A stretch of 64,000 bases of DNA, taken from assembly GCF_029227915.1 (NCBI RefSeq), contig NC_079882.1:7130001-7194000 (forward strand). The letters run 5' to 3'. Every line of letters begins with the position of its first letter. Position 1 is the stretch's first letter. The notes beneath the pieces were generated by a model that worked only from the letters and a program-made list of their open reading frames with translations, made no database searches and had not been told where the DNA came from. Made by a program: the position numbers and the translations under genes. This DNA is from Hydractinia symbiolongicarpus (Eukaryota > Cnidaria > Hydrozoa > Anthoathecata > Hydractiniidae). Below, in pieces: positions 12,081 through 25,290 of this stretch.

Positions 12081-12330
12081 AATGTCTAAGTTGACCAGGG
12101 TCATACCCATTCTTTGTTTTGTTATGTTATGGCGATAAAAATAGATATTTTAAAAAAATGTTGTACCTAAAAAGTGACACAATGTAAATATCTTTTTTAG
12201 TTTTGTGATATAAGTAGCTAATTTTATTGAAAGGCTTCTTTTCTAAAATTCTAGCTGGGTTAGACAGTTTAGACGGCTTCACAACTTGTAAAAAATGTTG
12301 TCATACTTATCTTCAAAAAATTGATGTTAG

Positions 12331-12423
12331 GTGCTGTTTACATGAGAAAGCAATTACGTCCCGTCCTGGCTCAGGCAGCACATTTGTGCATAAACTTAAA
12401 CACAGGAGACATGTAAACACCCC
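12331..12423. repeat. Short inverted-repeat element (GTTTACATG ends)
   Basis: GTGCTGTTTACATG at 12331-12344 is matched in inverted orientation by CATGTAAACACCCC at 12410-12423. The 65 bp between them is more GC-rich than its surroundings. This fits a small non-autonomous DNA element, but with one copy it could be chance. Confidence 0.4.
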
Positions 12424-12517
12424 TTTAAGATTTAACATTTCTTATGCTCACAGTTGGAAAAGCTAGAATGACAAAGAAAAATTATCCTTGTTGTCTCACC
12501 ACAGCTGGAAAATATGT

Positions 12518-12609
12518 GATACAAAGTTGGACAAAGATGATACAAGGTCAGGACAAAAAGGATACAAAGTTTGGACAAAGATGATACAAAGTTGGACAAA
12601 GATGATAAG
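12518..12609. repeat. About 22-bp tandem repeat (GATACAAAGTTGGACAAA)
   Basis: Four imperfect units built on GATACAAAGTTGGACAAA follow each other; the second is the most diverged (GATACAAGGTCAGGACAAAAA). No gene overlaps it. Confidence 0.75.
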
Positions 12610-12653
12610 TTGGGAGATTTTCAGTGTAGAGTTGAAATTGTTAATAGAAAGCA

Positions 12654-13107
12654 CCCTCGTCCCCAGGGTGAATAGAAAGAAGAATTTGTTAATTTGCTTC
12701 GTATGTAGGTTGGTTTATCATTCATTTTTCCCCTTTTTGCTTTCGTCCGTTTTGTCACTTTTAGCCTACCTCCCTTTCAATACATATACTTAAATATTTC
12801 ATCTTAATGTATGCGGAAAAAAAGGTATTATATTTTGAAGTAATTTTGGACTGGTCTCAATTTCACCTCTCTTGAGACACCCACTGTGAAACTGTGAAAT
12901 TCTATATTTACAATCAGAAAGCAAATTAAACTATATTAAATCCTTTGTTTGCAGGCATGAACGTTTTCAATTTGGTAAATCACAAAGCAACTTTAAAAAG
13001 GCTATTTCCTTATGATGTAAGCCAAGATTAAGAGCAGGCTAACTCTACCTGCCTCATAAGAACTCTAAAAAGTCCCGGCATAAATTAGGTCCTAGGGATG
13101 AGGTTGA
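12654..13107. mobile_element. Possible inverted-repeat element with CCTCGTCCCCAGGG ends
   Basis: CCCTCGTCCCCAGGG at about 12654 and, in inverse orientation, CCTAGGGATGAGGTTG ending near 13106 look like two ends of the MITE family described elsewhere in the window. No target-site duplication was confirmed, so the pairing is tentative. Confidence 0.4.
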
Positions 13108-13385
13108 AGCGTGTGTATCAAGACCTCTTGTTGCGTTTGTATGAAATAATTTTCCTGTTGTGTTCTTGTATACGGTGCACAAGTTCCCGTTTCCATCATT
13201 TTTATTCCTCCTTTGTTTTCTGTTTGTAAATATAGAATTTCACAGTTTCGAACATAGTTAATCCCTGAAGAACAGATTGTTTAAGTTTGTTTACCACAAA
13301 AAAATTAAAATTTCTTGGGTTTTTTTAATCACTTTTTTGTATAAGAAGGCGCAGCAACTCCAAATTAGCACTATAGCACCAGTCA

Positions 13386-13656
13386 ACTGGTGATCTTGTG
13401 AAAAGCGTTCACCTCCAGTACCGTAAGTCGTGAATAATATCCGGTCGATTCATACAAAAGTGCAAATCAATCCTTTCTGCTTAACGTTTAGCATGAGAAT
13501 AGGATTGATATCTTAGGCGTTTGTCTAGTTAAGCGGCAGTTGTGCTTGCACGCCTTTCGTAACTTAAATAAGAGTTTTAAATACACTAGGACCCTCTTCG
13601 CATGACCTTCATTGATACGTTACGATTAGGAACTGAAGAAACTATCCTGGATAAAT
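13386..13656 (+). mobile_element. tRNA-derived SINE copy (degenerate)
   Basis: This stretch aligns by eye with 60065-60303. Shared blocks are an ACTGGTG...TTC.CCTCCAGTAC head, GTGCAAATCAATCC, GAATAGGATTGATAT.TTAGGCG, TTGTCTAGTT, a CACTAG...GACCCTC block, and TAGGAACTGAAGAA.CTA near the end. The head resembles a tRNA promoter region more clearly in the other copy. Two copies this far apart identify a dispersed family. Confidence 0.6.
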
Positions 13657-16600
13657 AGTAGTGACTACAAGGAGACAATAACTCAATCTCATCTCCAGGC
13701 CTTTTTAGCTTTGACATGTGGCTAGCACGCGCCAACATCTATAACTTTCGTTTCGCGCCAACACCAATACCTAAAAGCGAAAAAAAAATGTAAGGAAGAG
13801 ATTAAGGTATAACTTTTTCCCTCCCTACCTCCTCCATCCTCATCACACCACTTTCAACTTTTTTGCAGATAACAAAAAATAAAAATAGTTAACCTAACTG
13901 CAAAATTTCTTAAAAATTATTTCAAATTATTTCCCCTCTAGTTTAAAATCTGGGAAGCGAATCCTGCTTTTTGTCTGCTTCAACAAAGATCTAAATAAAA
14001 AAATATCCATCTACATCTAGAATAAAAGTCGTGAGACGAATCGTAATTGCATTAAAATAGCTCCACGTAGGAACATGACATAAAAAATGCCGAGTCATAA
14101 AACAGAAGTGATTAAAACCACTAATTAAGTTAGATGATAGAGCAATGCATTCAAACAAAAAATTCAGACAAGTAAAAACATCATTGGATGAATGAATAAA
14201 TAGAAATGCTTTTTAATGAAGTTTCTATCCAATTAGAAACGTTTCAAATAATCATAAAAACTAGTTTCTGTGGTTCAAAAGTTCAAACTTCCTCTTTGGC
14301 AAAAGGGAAGTATTTGTCTCTTGCATTGAAATACTAGGCGTTCAATGAAGGGAGGTGGGTAGAAAGGGCTATTGTTTAAAAATAACTTCAAATTAGATTC
14401 GATGTAATTATTTGATAAAAAAAGTACGTTGGTGACCAATTTAAAACAAATAGTACCAACCTCGATCACAGGGATCGTTTTTTGGCATGAATAGCGTTTA
14501 AACACACCCAATTCGAACCCAGTCCACTGATGTTGATATTTATATTTTAAGAGAAACTTGAAACCTCAAATTTTTTTTAAGTTTGAGTTTCTGTTCATGG
14601 AAGCTAACCGCATATTATTTCTGGCCGTGGTTATAACGTGTAAAATTTATTGCGTGGTAATTCTCTGATCTTGATATAGACCTCAGTGTTGTTCGTGAAT
14701 TTGATAAAGCCTCAAGTCGAAGGAATGACAACGCTATATTATTTGTTGTTTTAAAAATAAAGCAACATATTTTAATGATAAAAAAATGCGTTACCGCCCA
14801 AACTTGACTTCAAGGCCTACAAACGACGCCACCAACCTGGGATTGAGGTTAGGCCTGATCTGTCAAACGAAACATTCGCTAAAACACAAACAGTTTTGTA
14901 ATTTTTCCTTTTAAATACAATTAAGAAATAAAAACCTTTTAAAAATTTGCTAATACTCAATGTTTTTGCGTTTTTCTTAAATTTCAATTTTATTGTACGA
15001 AAATGGATAGTTTAAAATAAAAAGTGTAATGAAAAGATTTGCCAATATTTTGTAATTTACAAAAATAAATCAAATGATTTGAATGATATCTTAGATAAAG
15101 ATGGGGTTGAAAAATGATTTTGATGTAGTTAATATATCGTTATTACTTTTAACTACTTTTACTGTATATATATTCTTTAGTTTACTTGTAACTTTTTCTC
15201 ATCTTTTGTTTGTTTAGATTTATGTTATCTTTTATTTATATTTTCATGAAAAAAAATATGTAGTGACGCTTCACAAAGCCCTATAATTTTTTTAACATGT
15301 TCTTAACTTTTTGACGATTTTGAAGCCTTATTTTCTTATAAGCTTAGTTCTTATAAAAAAAGGTGTATGAGACATTTCTTGAGTCTCTTCATAACAAAAT
15401 CAAAGCTCTAAAAGTCGAGAAATTTGATGATTTTTGTTTTGTTTTTTAATATTTCTCCACATCCTCCACTTTTTTTGTAAGAACAATTTTGTAAAATGAA
15501 GTTGGGATTAGCAGAAAAAAATCTTGATTTTCGTTACTTTTTGAATAAACATAACCACATAGGTGAAATGTCTATCAAGAGAAAAATTCTTTCAAAGAAT
15601 CCGTCGTAGCCATTTTAACGATATTTTTTATATTCACAAAAATTTGAGGTGTACTACAAAATAAATTTATAAACTTCGACATACCAGAGCAACTAAGATA
15701 ATAAAAAAAGAAAAATTTCAGACTGAATCCAAGTCTTATGGTTCTCTCGTGGTTCTTATAAAAAAGTGTATTCTGACTGAGCGTCGCCATGTTCTTACAC
15801 TTTCTTGTTATAAAACAACAAAAATATATAATGATGGCAAATAACTACGAATAATTCAATAGACCTATTTCAAATCCCATTTCCATTTCAGTAAACTAGG
15901 TGTAAACATTTTAGACCTAAAAGTATAAATATAAACTTTTTGGAAGAGTAAGAAACAAGACGTTTATTGGCTAGCTATAGCTAGCTAGCCAACATTAAAG
16001 TTGCCATAAATACACACCTAATATCAATAAATATTTATAGTTTTTGCGACACTACCACTATTAATACCCTCAATATACTTTTATCCACTACGATTCTTTC
16101 AATATGGCAGTTGAAAATAATAAAACTCAACATTTGTTGATAACTAATGTCAGAACAGCTAGTAAACAACGTCCTGAACTTTATCTAAATTAACCTCGTT
16201 TTCATGCAATGTTTTGATTTTTTGCCACCACGGCTGAACATGAAAAGTCTTTATTGAAATAGGTCTATTATGTTCAGCACAGCCGCCAACTAGAAGAAAT
16301 ATCGACTTTGCTTGATGTTTCATTAAAACATTACTCGTTTTATCAATCCTTAAACACACGAAAGAGCGCGTTATTATTTGGTAATCTCTACAGCTGATCC
16401 TAGTCCGGTGAGAAAGGAAGTTGAACCGTAATATTTTGTCACAAAGTGACACAAATGAAACTAGGAAATGCAAGACATTCTTGTTTCTATTGCTGGGTTT
16501 TTTATGCAGGCGTTGAGGATGTTTACTTTTTGGAACTGGGAAGATTTAGTCTCACACTGCCTAACGTCATGTTAATTCTGGTCCCTTTTTTGTCTCACAA

Positions 16601-18426
16601 ATTATCTTACAGGTTTTGTCTGTAATTCTTAGCGCTATTCACAGACAAATCCTGGTACCCAGGCTCCCTTGGGCTTAGAACTGCTGCGTTAACATAAGGT
16701 GTGTCGAGGCGCAACACAAAGTCAGTTCTGGAAACGAGGAAGCATCTTTAACTTAGCAAATGGTATTGTTCACTTTAGTTTAATTTTCCCTGCAAAAATA
16801 GTCATAGAAATCATTTGGATTATTATATGTTTTCTGAAATCTGCGCAACGGTAAACCCTATATTTTTTTTCTGAATTACATCAAACATGATATGTTCAAA
16901 TATTCTAAATTTCCACCTTACTTTTACAGGTTTACATAAACAAAATGTCACGTTTATTTCCCGATGACCTGTAGTTTTTAAGTTTTCATATAAGAAACAT
17001 GAAATTCAAACTTAGGAACCTTAGTAGTAGGAACCTTGGTTTTTAAATATCGTAAAACTTCAAGTACCATGTAGACATTTTTTTGCATATAAACATTTTT
17101 TAGTTCAGCTCGGAAACCTTTAAAATGCCTTAATATATCAATCACCTTTCCCAGCCTCGTGTTTCTTATGAAAGTGTTTCTTATATAAAGAAGTCTAACC
17201 AGTATGTTATAATGTGTGTTATCGCATCGTTCCAAATCGAAGTAGAGGTAATGTTATCTTATTTTTTCGTTAATAATACGGGAAAGTTCTTAAAACAAAT
17301 TAAAACGACAGGACAAGTACAATTTATTTTACATCAAATAATTACTTTAAATTTAAAACTGAAGTTATTGCCTAAAAACGTACAAGTAAAAGTAGGTAAA
17401 GAGTCAAGCTAGACTGGGGGAACTTTTAATCGCATCAAAATAAAAACCGCGCTTAGAATATTTAAGGAAAAATGTCAGTGCTCTAGGCTAGTATCAAAAT
17501 CCAAAACTGTAACATAAATCAATTTTGAATCAATTTTCAAGTGGTTTGTTTTCATTGCGTTGTTTCACCATTATTTAAAGTGGAAGAATATCTCCAACTC
17601 GATCCTAATCTAAATAAGAAATCCCTTTTTTAGGACTTTTTGCGTTCGTTCTGTAAATCACCGTATCTATCGAGAAATACTTTTTCTTTGACGCTTAAAC
17701 GAGCTGAAGGAGAGTCACTTTAAGAATTACGTAGATGGGAAGTATTCTTTTCTTTTTTATTCACTTCACTGCAACTTAAAAAAATTGGACACATATCATC
17801 TTTAACTTCCTAGTTAACTTGCGCAATCTGTTTAAAATTTGACTCAAATTGCCTAGCTAATTTTAGGGTCAAGCAAATAATTGTTTTGACGACCCGGGGT
17901 CATATTTCCTGCAATGACCAGCTTCATTTCAAACAAAAAAGTTTCCATAAACCTTGCACTTTTTAAAAGGATATTCAATTTGATAGCTGTCAATAAAGCC
18001 TAAGGAGAGACAAAGCTTGGAAAATCGAGGTAAAAACACATAACTTTTCAAAACTTTTTTATTCATTTTATGAATGATTATAAATAAAAACTCTGAAATA
18101 TAATATTTTGTATTTATAACTATAGCAACCTCCCACTCAGAGATATATTATTTGCCCTGGGTACAAGTTTGCGTTTTTAATTTTAACAGAATCGATATAT
18201 ACAAAATACAATTTCACCAAACGCTGCATTAAAAACAGACATTACCTTTGCGCAATTCTTATTTGCATTTTCTCAACAAAGTTTCAAAAAAAATTGTAAA
18301 AATAAAAATGGTATCTTCTGTCATCACGCGAACATGTTTTGTTTTAAAAAAGGAAGGGAACAAGGAAGCACAAATAAACTGATAAAACACTGATAAACAC
18401 AACTTATACTAAGACGCTACATACGA
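13657..18426. other. Intergenic, no gene recognised
   Basis: AT-rich sequence with many stops. No exon with coding similarity was recognised. It holds a single MITE-like end (CTCATCTCCAGGC near 13687), a short GCTAGCTATAGCTAGCTAGC palindrome near 15970, and a 16-bp inverted pair AATAGACCTATTTCAA (15858-15873 and 16254-16269). Unrecognised or low-complexity frames, such as the 104-codon minus frame at 16159-16473, were not called as genes. Confidence 0.6.
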
Positions 18427-18429
18427 TGT

Positions 18430-19576
18430 TCATTTAATATACGTCTTTATAATGTTCGCGCCAAATTTATAATAAAGTTTTCTTTTACCAGTTTTGCTAA
18501 TCGTAGAGTCACTGTCAAGAATGCCTTTTTTATAGTAATGTCTGAATGATCGAGCAAGCTTTTCGTAGTTCATTGTGGGATTTAGCTTCACTTCACCCCA
18601 CATTCGAGCAAATCGATCAGAATCTATAATTTTAAACATTCCATCTTCACGAGCGACCCAAGTCACACAAGGATTTTTCTCTTCCAATAAGTCAATTAAA
18701 AATTGATAAAGTTTAATATTTCTTTCATAGCGGGCTTTTTCTAAAAAAGGAAAACCTATATATCAATTAAAATGACACAAAAATGACCTGGAATTCTGAA
18801 AATAAACATCACACTTAACAACTATTTTCTCTCTCCTTGCCGCCTTTTTCTTGTCATTAGCTACAGTTAATACACTGGACAAATTGGCCACCACAGTGTG
18901 TATTCATTTATTTAAAATTTGTTGATTTATTTATTGAAAATTTATCGGGGAGCAAAAACTTAATAACAGAGGTCATGTGCATAGGCTTGTGCTAAGCATG
19001 TTTTGATAAAATGTCCATGTTTACGAATTAGTGTCAACAGAAGGTTGTTTGTGCAAACACAATGTTATTACTTGGCATAGCCGACACATAAACCACACGC
19101 ACTTTTTCTTCAAAAAAAAAACGAAAATCCAAAAATAACATTATCATCTTACCAACTTCGTGTTCATGTCTCTCGTTATCGACAACGTATGGTTGATTTT
19201 CTTGTTTGATATATTTTAATACTGGAGGTATATCATTTTGTTTTATTTTTGCGTCTGCGTCTTTTACTGAAGCTTCAAATGTACGTTTAAAAAGTTTCCC
19301 ATAGGGACTTTTTTCAGATTCTTCATCGTAAAACTTTCTCTTCAAGCTTTCATTTGGAGGGTAAATATCAAGTTTCGTCGGTCTGAATATCATGGTTTTT
19401 GGTTTTATTTCAGCGAATTCGGAGTAATCTACGATTTTTTCAAGACGTGGTGGAGGTGGCAAGTATTCGTATTGATTTTTCCAACATGTTGAACAACTGA
19501 TGCAGTACCGATGCCTCTCCATCATGTGTCTGATAAACGATAACTCTTCGACAGTTATTGTCTCGTTGCAAATCAT
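18430..19576 (-). CDS. ETS-domain transcription factor (divergent, two exons)
   Basis: Two exons, 19153-19576 and 18430-18740, join in phase (GAAGTTG, then AAAAAGCC) to give 244 residues. The C-terminal 90 or so residues form an ETS DNA-binding domain: LYQFLIDLLEEKNPCVTWV, DGMFKIIDSDRFARMWGEVK, then the recognition helix MNYEKLARSFRHYYKKGIL with the two DNA-contacting arginines, and the wing KRKLYYKFG. The wing loop has about seven extra residues (SDSTISK) compared with typical ETS proteins. The N-terminal 140 residues are proline- and lysine-rich, with two CxxC-like pairs in CISCSTC, and no pointed domain is seen. ETS proteins bind GGAA sites in the nucleus. The opening of the domain recalls the SPI group and the helix the ELF/SPDEF groups; I cannot assign a subfamily. 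The start ATG follows a TATATAAATA stretch (about 19596-19612) closely, so a further 5' exon is possible. Confidence 0.9.
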
Positions 19577-19599
19577 TTGTTTACTTTAGGTGATGTATA

Positions 19600-22500
19600 T
19601 ATTTATATATAAAAAACGTTTACAGGAATAAAAGAGGTTTGATGTAACGCGATCACGTTTCTTTGTGTAAGTGTGTTTATTTGTCATGCACGCTGATGAC
19701 TTGTGCGTCTGAATTTTTTCTCGAGGACTTATAATAGCGTTGGTAATAATCTGCAATTAAATGTTACTTTCGATTCGAGCCAACTTGTTCCGTGTTGGGG
19801 TATCTTTCTTGCTTGAATGTTAACTAGCAACTGCTTTCCATTTGTGTTCTAGTCTCCTATATAAAGCTTTTGGTTGGATCGCATTGTTCGACATAATTAA
19901 TTAAAGTTAATTGGTTTTGCTTACTCTTATCCGGTTTCGTAACATCTTGTCAAATGTAAATTACAACTTAGTAAAAGGGAAAATTAACCCCCAAAAAGTG
20001 CTGACATAAACAGAAAATTTTTAGGCTTTTACAAACTCTTAAGGAAATAACATGTTACAGTTTTTTCCACAAGTTTTGTGTTGTTTTTTTTTTTGTATTT
20101 TTTTTAAAAGTTATGTCCAAGCTTTTTTTTTTTAATGATTTTGTTTTCAAATGCGTCAATTGATTTTGAGTTAATTAGTTTCGATCGTTTAATTATCTCT
20201 GTTATGTACGATTAAAATATGCACGTCAAACCAAAGCACATATTATACAAATTCAACCACCATACCACTTTTGGAAAGAGGAAAACCTAGAGAGCCTTGA
20301 TAGTGAACTGGAAAACACAGGCAGGGTAAGATGTTGAAACTTAAAAATAGATAAATATTGAAAATAAAATTGTTCTCGACCATTTCAAGGACAGCACGCA
20401 GATTTTTTTACAGGGTGAATTAAGAAGGCGGTATGGAGTGGAGCAGGGCGGACGAGAAAAGTACTAAATACAAGGTCTTAACGGGGATCATGTGGACACT
20501 TTGCCAGTACAACGCATCTTACCATTAATGACTCTGCAGATTTGAGACAGGATTTCATTAGTGTGTTTTAACCTACTTGGTCAGCAGAGCAGGATGTTCT
20601 TAAAAACATTCATACAAAATAACGACACATGTCATGTGTTTACTCTTCCTTTTTGCATTTTTATCTTTATCTTTGCTCAATACTGCTCGCCTGACTGTCT
20701 GTTACATTACCGTCCCAACCTTCGTCAATATAATTTTACACGTACATTATTTGGTAGTCTGTGGAAAGAGGGAAAAAGGTGTGGCTAATGGGGGGGGATC
20801 CGTAGTTTAACTGTAACTCTTTTGAAAATGAACTAACCGCACAAATGACAAAGAAATTGAAGGTCTTGGAAATGAAGTAACAATAATTTTTTTAATTGAG
20901 AAAAAGCAAGCAATCTAGTAACGGGAAGTTTAGCGGTTCCATTTAAATGCTTGGCTTTTCCTTCCCGACGAATGTAATGTCCAGCCGATCGTTTTAAACG
21001 AACTGAATCCGGAGAAGCGATTACGCATGTTATTTTGTGACCATAGAGCGCATGTGCGAGCGTTAACTACTGCACTAGTGCGAAAATAATTAGAAAACAA
21101 TCATGAAAAAGAAGTAATAGCGCATAAGCAAAAAAAGCAACAATTATGTTTAATTATAATATCCGTGCTTGAAAAATAATAGCAAAAAATCTTGCACAGA
21201 TTTTGAAGTGCAAAATGTTTCTCCGCATTCCAACAAACAATACACCTGATGTTTATGCAGGAGAGTAGCTTTAGAGTAAGTTTCGAAATCCAACTTCCTT
21301 GATGGTAGCTAATATGAACTGTATCTCAAAGCTTCTGTTCCCTAATTCTTTTTACGGTTTGGAGATGTTATCAAGATATATTTGTTGTTTCCAACCTCGT
21401 CCCCAGGGTCTTGTAGCCCTGAAGTCGTTATTACGAAGTGGCAACTTCATCAACAAGGCACAATGCCCTGGAAACGAGGTCGTGTTGTTTCCACATCATG
21501 TATGTTGCAGCTTTTATCATTAACTCTTTTTTGGTAAAAAATTCTTCTTCCATTATTAATACCCGGATTCTGTTCAAAATGGTAGCTGATTCGTTACTTC
21601 GCGTTAAGCGTGCACTTAGTGATGCCTGAGATATGTATGACGGGTGATAATCTGAGTACCGGAATATGTACCACTAACGAACCCCGGGTAGTTTTCCACG
21701 GACAAGTTTTTTTAAAGGAAAGATTTAAAGAAATTTAGGTTGATTGATAATCCAGCACTATATGGAATATATATTTGGAATATATAATTTAGAACAAGAT
21801 CACAGGGGTCGTGTGATATTATTAGTTGCTTTACGCTATATCAATAATAACCTAGTGTGTTAGGAATCACTCAATTCACTAGGTCGGTTTACGTTAATGT
21901 TGTGCGGATGTTGTTGTGCAATGCGTTGCTTGTACAACATGTGTTTTTAATAAAGTCGTAACGGAGATTTTTTTTGAAACTGTTTTGCGATTGTTGACAA
22001 TTGTGGCTTCACATTTTTTATGTAAATGAAAACCAACCTTAAAATTGTTCATTTTGTCGTATGTGCTAGCCCTGGGATCGACTGAACTGTTTTTGTTTAA
22101 TGGGGCATGACATATGTTTGCACGCTCCAATGAGTGACATTTTAAGATGATTTAATGAGTAGGAACTCCTTTAAAAATCTCTCCCACAAGCTGTCTTGCC
22201 AGATATAATAAATTATAAACAAGCGGGAAGCAATTGACAAATAATTCAGAACATCATAATGTGTCATTCTAAAACATAATTAAGGCAATTAAGCATAAAT
22301 TATCATAATTTAAAAAATAGATTTGACGCATATTGAACACATCGAACACCGTCATCTTTCGTCAGCATAAAGTTGCATAAAAATATAAATTAAACCCACG
22401 CTTCCGTTTTTATTTGTTTGTAAGTAAAATGATCTGTCGTAAACTGAGATGTATTACAGCGAAGGAGGAAATGGGCTTTATGTTAACGAAAGAATCTCTG

Positions 22501-23300
22501 CTTTGTTCCAAGATGAGATCTGTCTCCAATAAAGTTACCATTGCCTGTTAATTGTTTTGGTTGTCTACCTAGTCAACTGTTTTTGTTTTTTTTTTCAGTG
22601 CGTAAGGTTAAGTGAAATTCAAGATAATAAAAACAAATATTTTTTAGTAAATATCGTCGTGATTTTAAGGGTTTAATTTTGTATATTCTTCATTTAGTTC
22701 TTCATTTATTAGTTCATCTGACTTAGTAGGTAGCAATTTAAAAATCTTTTTGGTAAGCTACTACAAAACGCTGGTGTGTAATACTTCAGAAGAAAGCCAA
22801 AAATCCGACGAACAACAAAAGCAGTAATATAACGCTAGCATGTAGAGTCGAGCTTTAAACCTCCTTGTAGAGTAAACAATGGATTCACCTAGGGTTTGTT
22901 TCTTTTTGTTAACAGTCCAAAAACCTCAGCCTTTTTCCCAGGGTAAGTTTTTTGACTGCAACCATTTCGCCACCTCGCGTTAACTTCTCTGGCCAAGATG
23001 ACACAAGAAAGTCTGGGAACGGATTTAAAGTCGAATTTATTAAGCGGTAAACAACGTTAGTTAAATAATTGTTTTAATGGTTTGTAGCAAACACAAGAGG
23101 AAAGGATAGCAAACATAAGAGGGGAAGGAAATAAAATCTCAGGAACAGTGAATCATCAACCTCAAAAGGGCATGGACATTAACATGTACACGTGTACATT
23201 TGCTCCTTTGTCAACTTATTAGTAATTTTTCTATTAATAATATAATTTGAGGACCAGAATATGTAGCTACAACGGGCGGATTTTTTTACGGACTAATGAT
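19600..23300. other. Intergenic, no gene recognised
   Basis: No coding exon recognised. A GTCTGGGAACGGATT motif near 23011 may be one worn MITE end. Poly-T runs near 20080-20130 are low complexity. Confidence 0.6.
21392..21482. mobile_element. Short MITE with 9-bp target duplication
   Basis: The 91-bp element begins CAACCTCGTCCCCAGGG and ends CCCTGGAAACGAGGTCG, its imperfect reverse complement. It is flanked on both sides by TGTTGTTTC (21383-21391 and 21483-21491), an exact 9-bp duplication that marks an insertion. It has no coding capacity. Nine-base duplications are typical of Mutator-like elements, but the superfamily was not established. Confidence 0.8.
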
Positions 23301-23543
23301 TATAGTGAAACCTTTTTATACTGGACACCATTGGGACATCAAGAAAGTGTCCGCTAAAATTAACTTGTTGTAACTATAATATCCTTCCTAGGGTGTTTAA
23401 TCTGCGTAAAACTGTCCTTGAAAGTGTCATGAAGGCGTTTTTTGTATGAAGAAAACTGATCTAGAAAAATACACCTACAGTTAATAAGTTCTTATATCAG
23501 ATTGCTTCAGTAAGGACATTTTCATAGTCTTTTGCCCGTTACT

Positions 23544-23960
23544 TCACAAATCCGAATGTTGAAGCAATTCGTCCATATGCTGAAGCACTTCTGACGCTGC
23601 GAGTTGCTGAGGAATGTCTCCCTCCTCCGATTCTTTGTTGTCATCTAAAATGTCTTCATTCTCTTCAGTTTGACTGGCATCTTTTAAAACGTCTTGGATC
23701 AATTCCTCACGAACCTGTGCCGCTAGTCTATTGAGCTGGTATTTATTTGAACAACTGATTTTGTCATGAAAGTAAACAAAATCTTCTGCAGTGGTCTCCT
23801 TAATTTCACAAAGCTGGAAAAGAAGCATATCGAATTTTTCATCCATTTTATTTTCTCTGACGCTGTCATTAGATCTTACTTTAAACCTACATATTTGAAA
23901 GCAGTTGACAATAGTTTCTGTAGACATATCCTTCCAGGCAAATTGTAAAATGAATTGCTT
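23544..23960 (-). pseudogene. C-terminal fragment of pogo/Tigger transposase
   Basis: An open frame of 127 codons, extended upstream in frame to FAWKDMSTETIVNCFQICRF, matches the W..v..eTI.NCF...F block that follows the DDE domain in pogo, Tigger and jerky proteins. An acidic tail (EENEDILDD, ESEEGD) and a final leucine-rich helix are also usual for that family. No catalytic residues are present in this piece. It sits close to the left end of the transposon. Domestication cannot be excluded, but the rest of the gene is broken. Confidence 0.7.
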
Positions 23961-24239
23961 TAGCGATGTTCACATTCTGTATGATTTTTGAGGCATTCTT
24001 ACCTTCGCCGATTTACGAGATCGCGTATGTTAGTAACAGTTTTCGGTAATTGAATTTCCGCGCCCGTAGGCGTAGGAAATTCTTTAAAACCGTCGTTTTT
24101 TCTTTCGGAGCATTTTTTGAGAAAAAATCGACCCTGGGATTTCACGTTTCTCTGAGAGGAGGATCTAACTAACCCTGTCCCAAATAGTCAATTGCAACGT
24201 CACAGATTTAAACTTCGTACCCAAACTCCCTAAGTACTG

Positions 24240-25290
24240 AGAAGTCATCTAAATGACGTTTCAGGCCAAATTGGTATTTGTTTTCGACAAAATTTGGCAC
24301 AGTTAACAAAAAAGTATGCTGAACATGATGGTGACATTAAAACTTTAATTTTTTTCCCACCTTAAATGTCATTTTAGGCCAAAATTGGTCCAAAAATTAA
24401 AACTACTTTATTTTGGACAAAATTTGACACAGTTAACAAATGAAGTATGCTGAACATGATGGGGACATTAAAATTTTAATTTTTGCCACCTTAAATGTCA
24501 TTTTAGGCCAAAATTAGTCCAAAAATTAATACTACTTTATTTTCGACAAAATTTGGCACAGATAACAAATAAAGTATGCTGAACATGATGGTGACATTAA
24601 AATTTTAATTTTTTGCCACCTTTAAATGCCATTTTAGGCCAAAATTGGTCCAAAAATTAAAGCTGCTTCATTTTCAACAAAAATTGGCAAAGTTAACAAA
24701 AAAAGTATGCTGAACATAATGGTAACATCAAAATTTTGATTTGTGTCACTAAGTGCCATTTTAAGCCAAAATTGGTCCAAAAATTAAAACCACTTCATTT
24801 TCGGTAAAATTTGGCACAGTTAACAAATAAAGTATGCTGAATATGATGGTGATACAAAATTTTGATTTTTTGTCACTTAAATGTCATTTCAGGCCAAAAT
24901 TTGTCCAAAAATTAAAACTACTTTATTTTGGACAAAATTTGACACAGTTAACAAATAAAGTATGCTGAACATGATGGTGACATTAAAATTTTAATTTTTG
25001 CCACCTTAAATGTCATTTTAGGCCAAAATTGGTCCAAAAATTAAAACTACTTTATTTTCAACAAAATTTGCCACAGTTAACAAATAAAGTATGCTGAACA
25101 TGATGGTGACATTAGAATTTTAATTTTTTGCCACCTTAAATGTCATTTTAGGCCAAAATTGGTCCAAAAATTAATACTACTTTATTTTCGACAAAATTTG
25201 GCACAGTTAACAAAAAAAGTATGCTGAACATAATGGTCACATCAAAATTTTGATTTTTTGTCAACTAAATGCCGTTTAAGACCATAAACG
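24240..25290. repeat. Minisatellite of about 129-bp units, about 8 copies
   Basis: The AGGCCAAAATTGGTCC landmark recurs at about 24262, 24376, 24505, 24636, 24763, 24891, 25020 and 25150, with a worn one near 25278; spacing is 127-131 bp except for the first (114). Units share TTTGGCACAGTTAACAAA, AGTATGCTGAACATGATGG and TGCCACCTTAAATGTCATTT. The array lies wholly inside the pogo element, between the two transposase fragments. No open frame runs through it. Confidence 0.95.

Noticed and set aside
11741-12082. 113-codon minus-strand frame with cysteine pairs
   Set aside because: It crosses the duplication edge and a MITE end; the cysteines come from repeat sequence.
15858-16269. 16-bp inverted pair AATAGACCTATTTCAA as a transposon
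   Set aside because: Exact arms but no target duplication and no similarity beyond the 16 bp; could be two independent repeat ends.
16159-16473. 104-codon minus-strand frame
   Set aside because: No recognisable family, no splice or promoter support, and the region has other stop-free frames of similar length by chance.
24240-25290. CRISPR-like array
   Set aside because: Units follow directly with no unique spacers, period is about 129 bp, and the host is an animal; it is a minisatellite.
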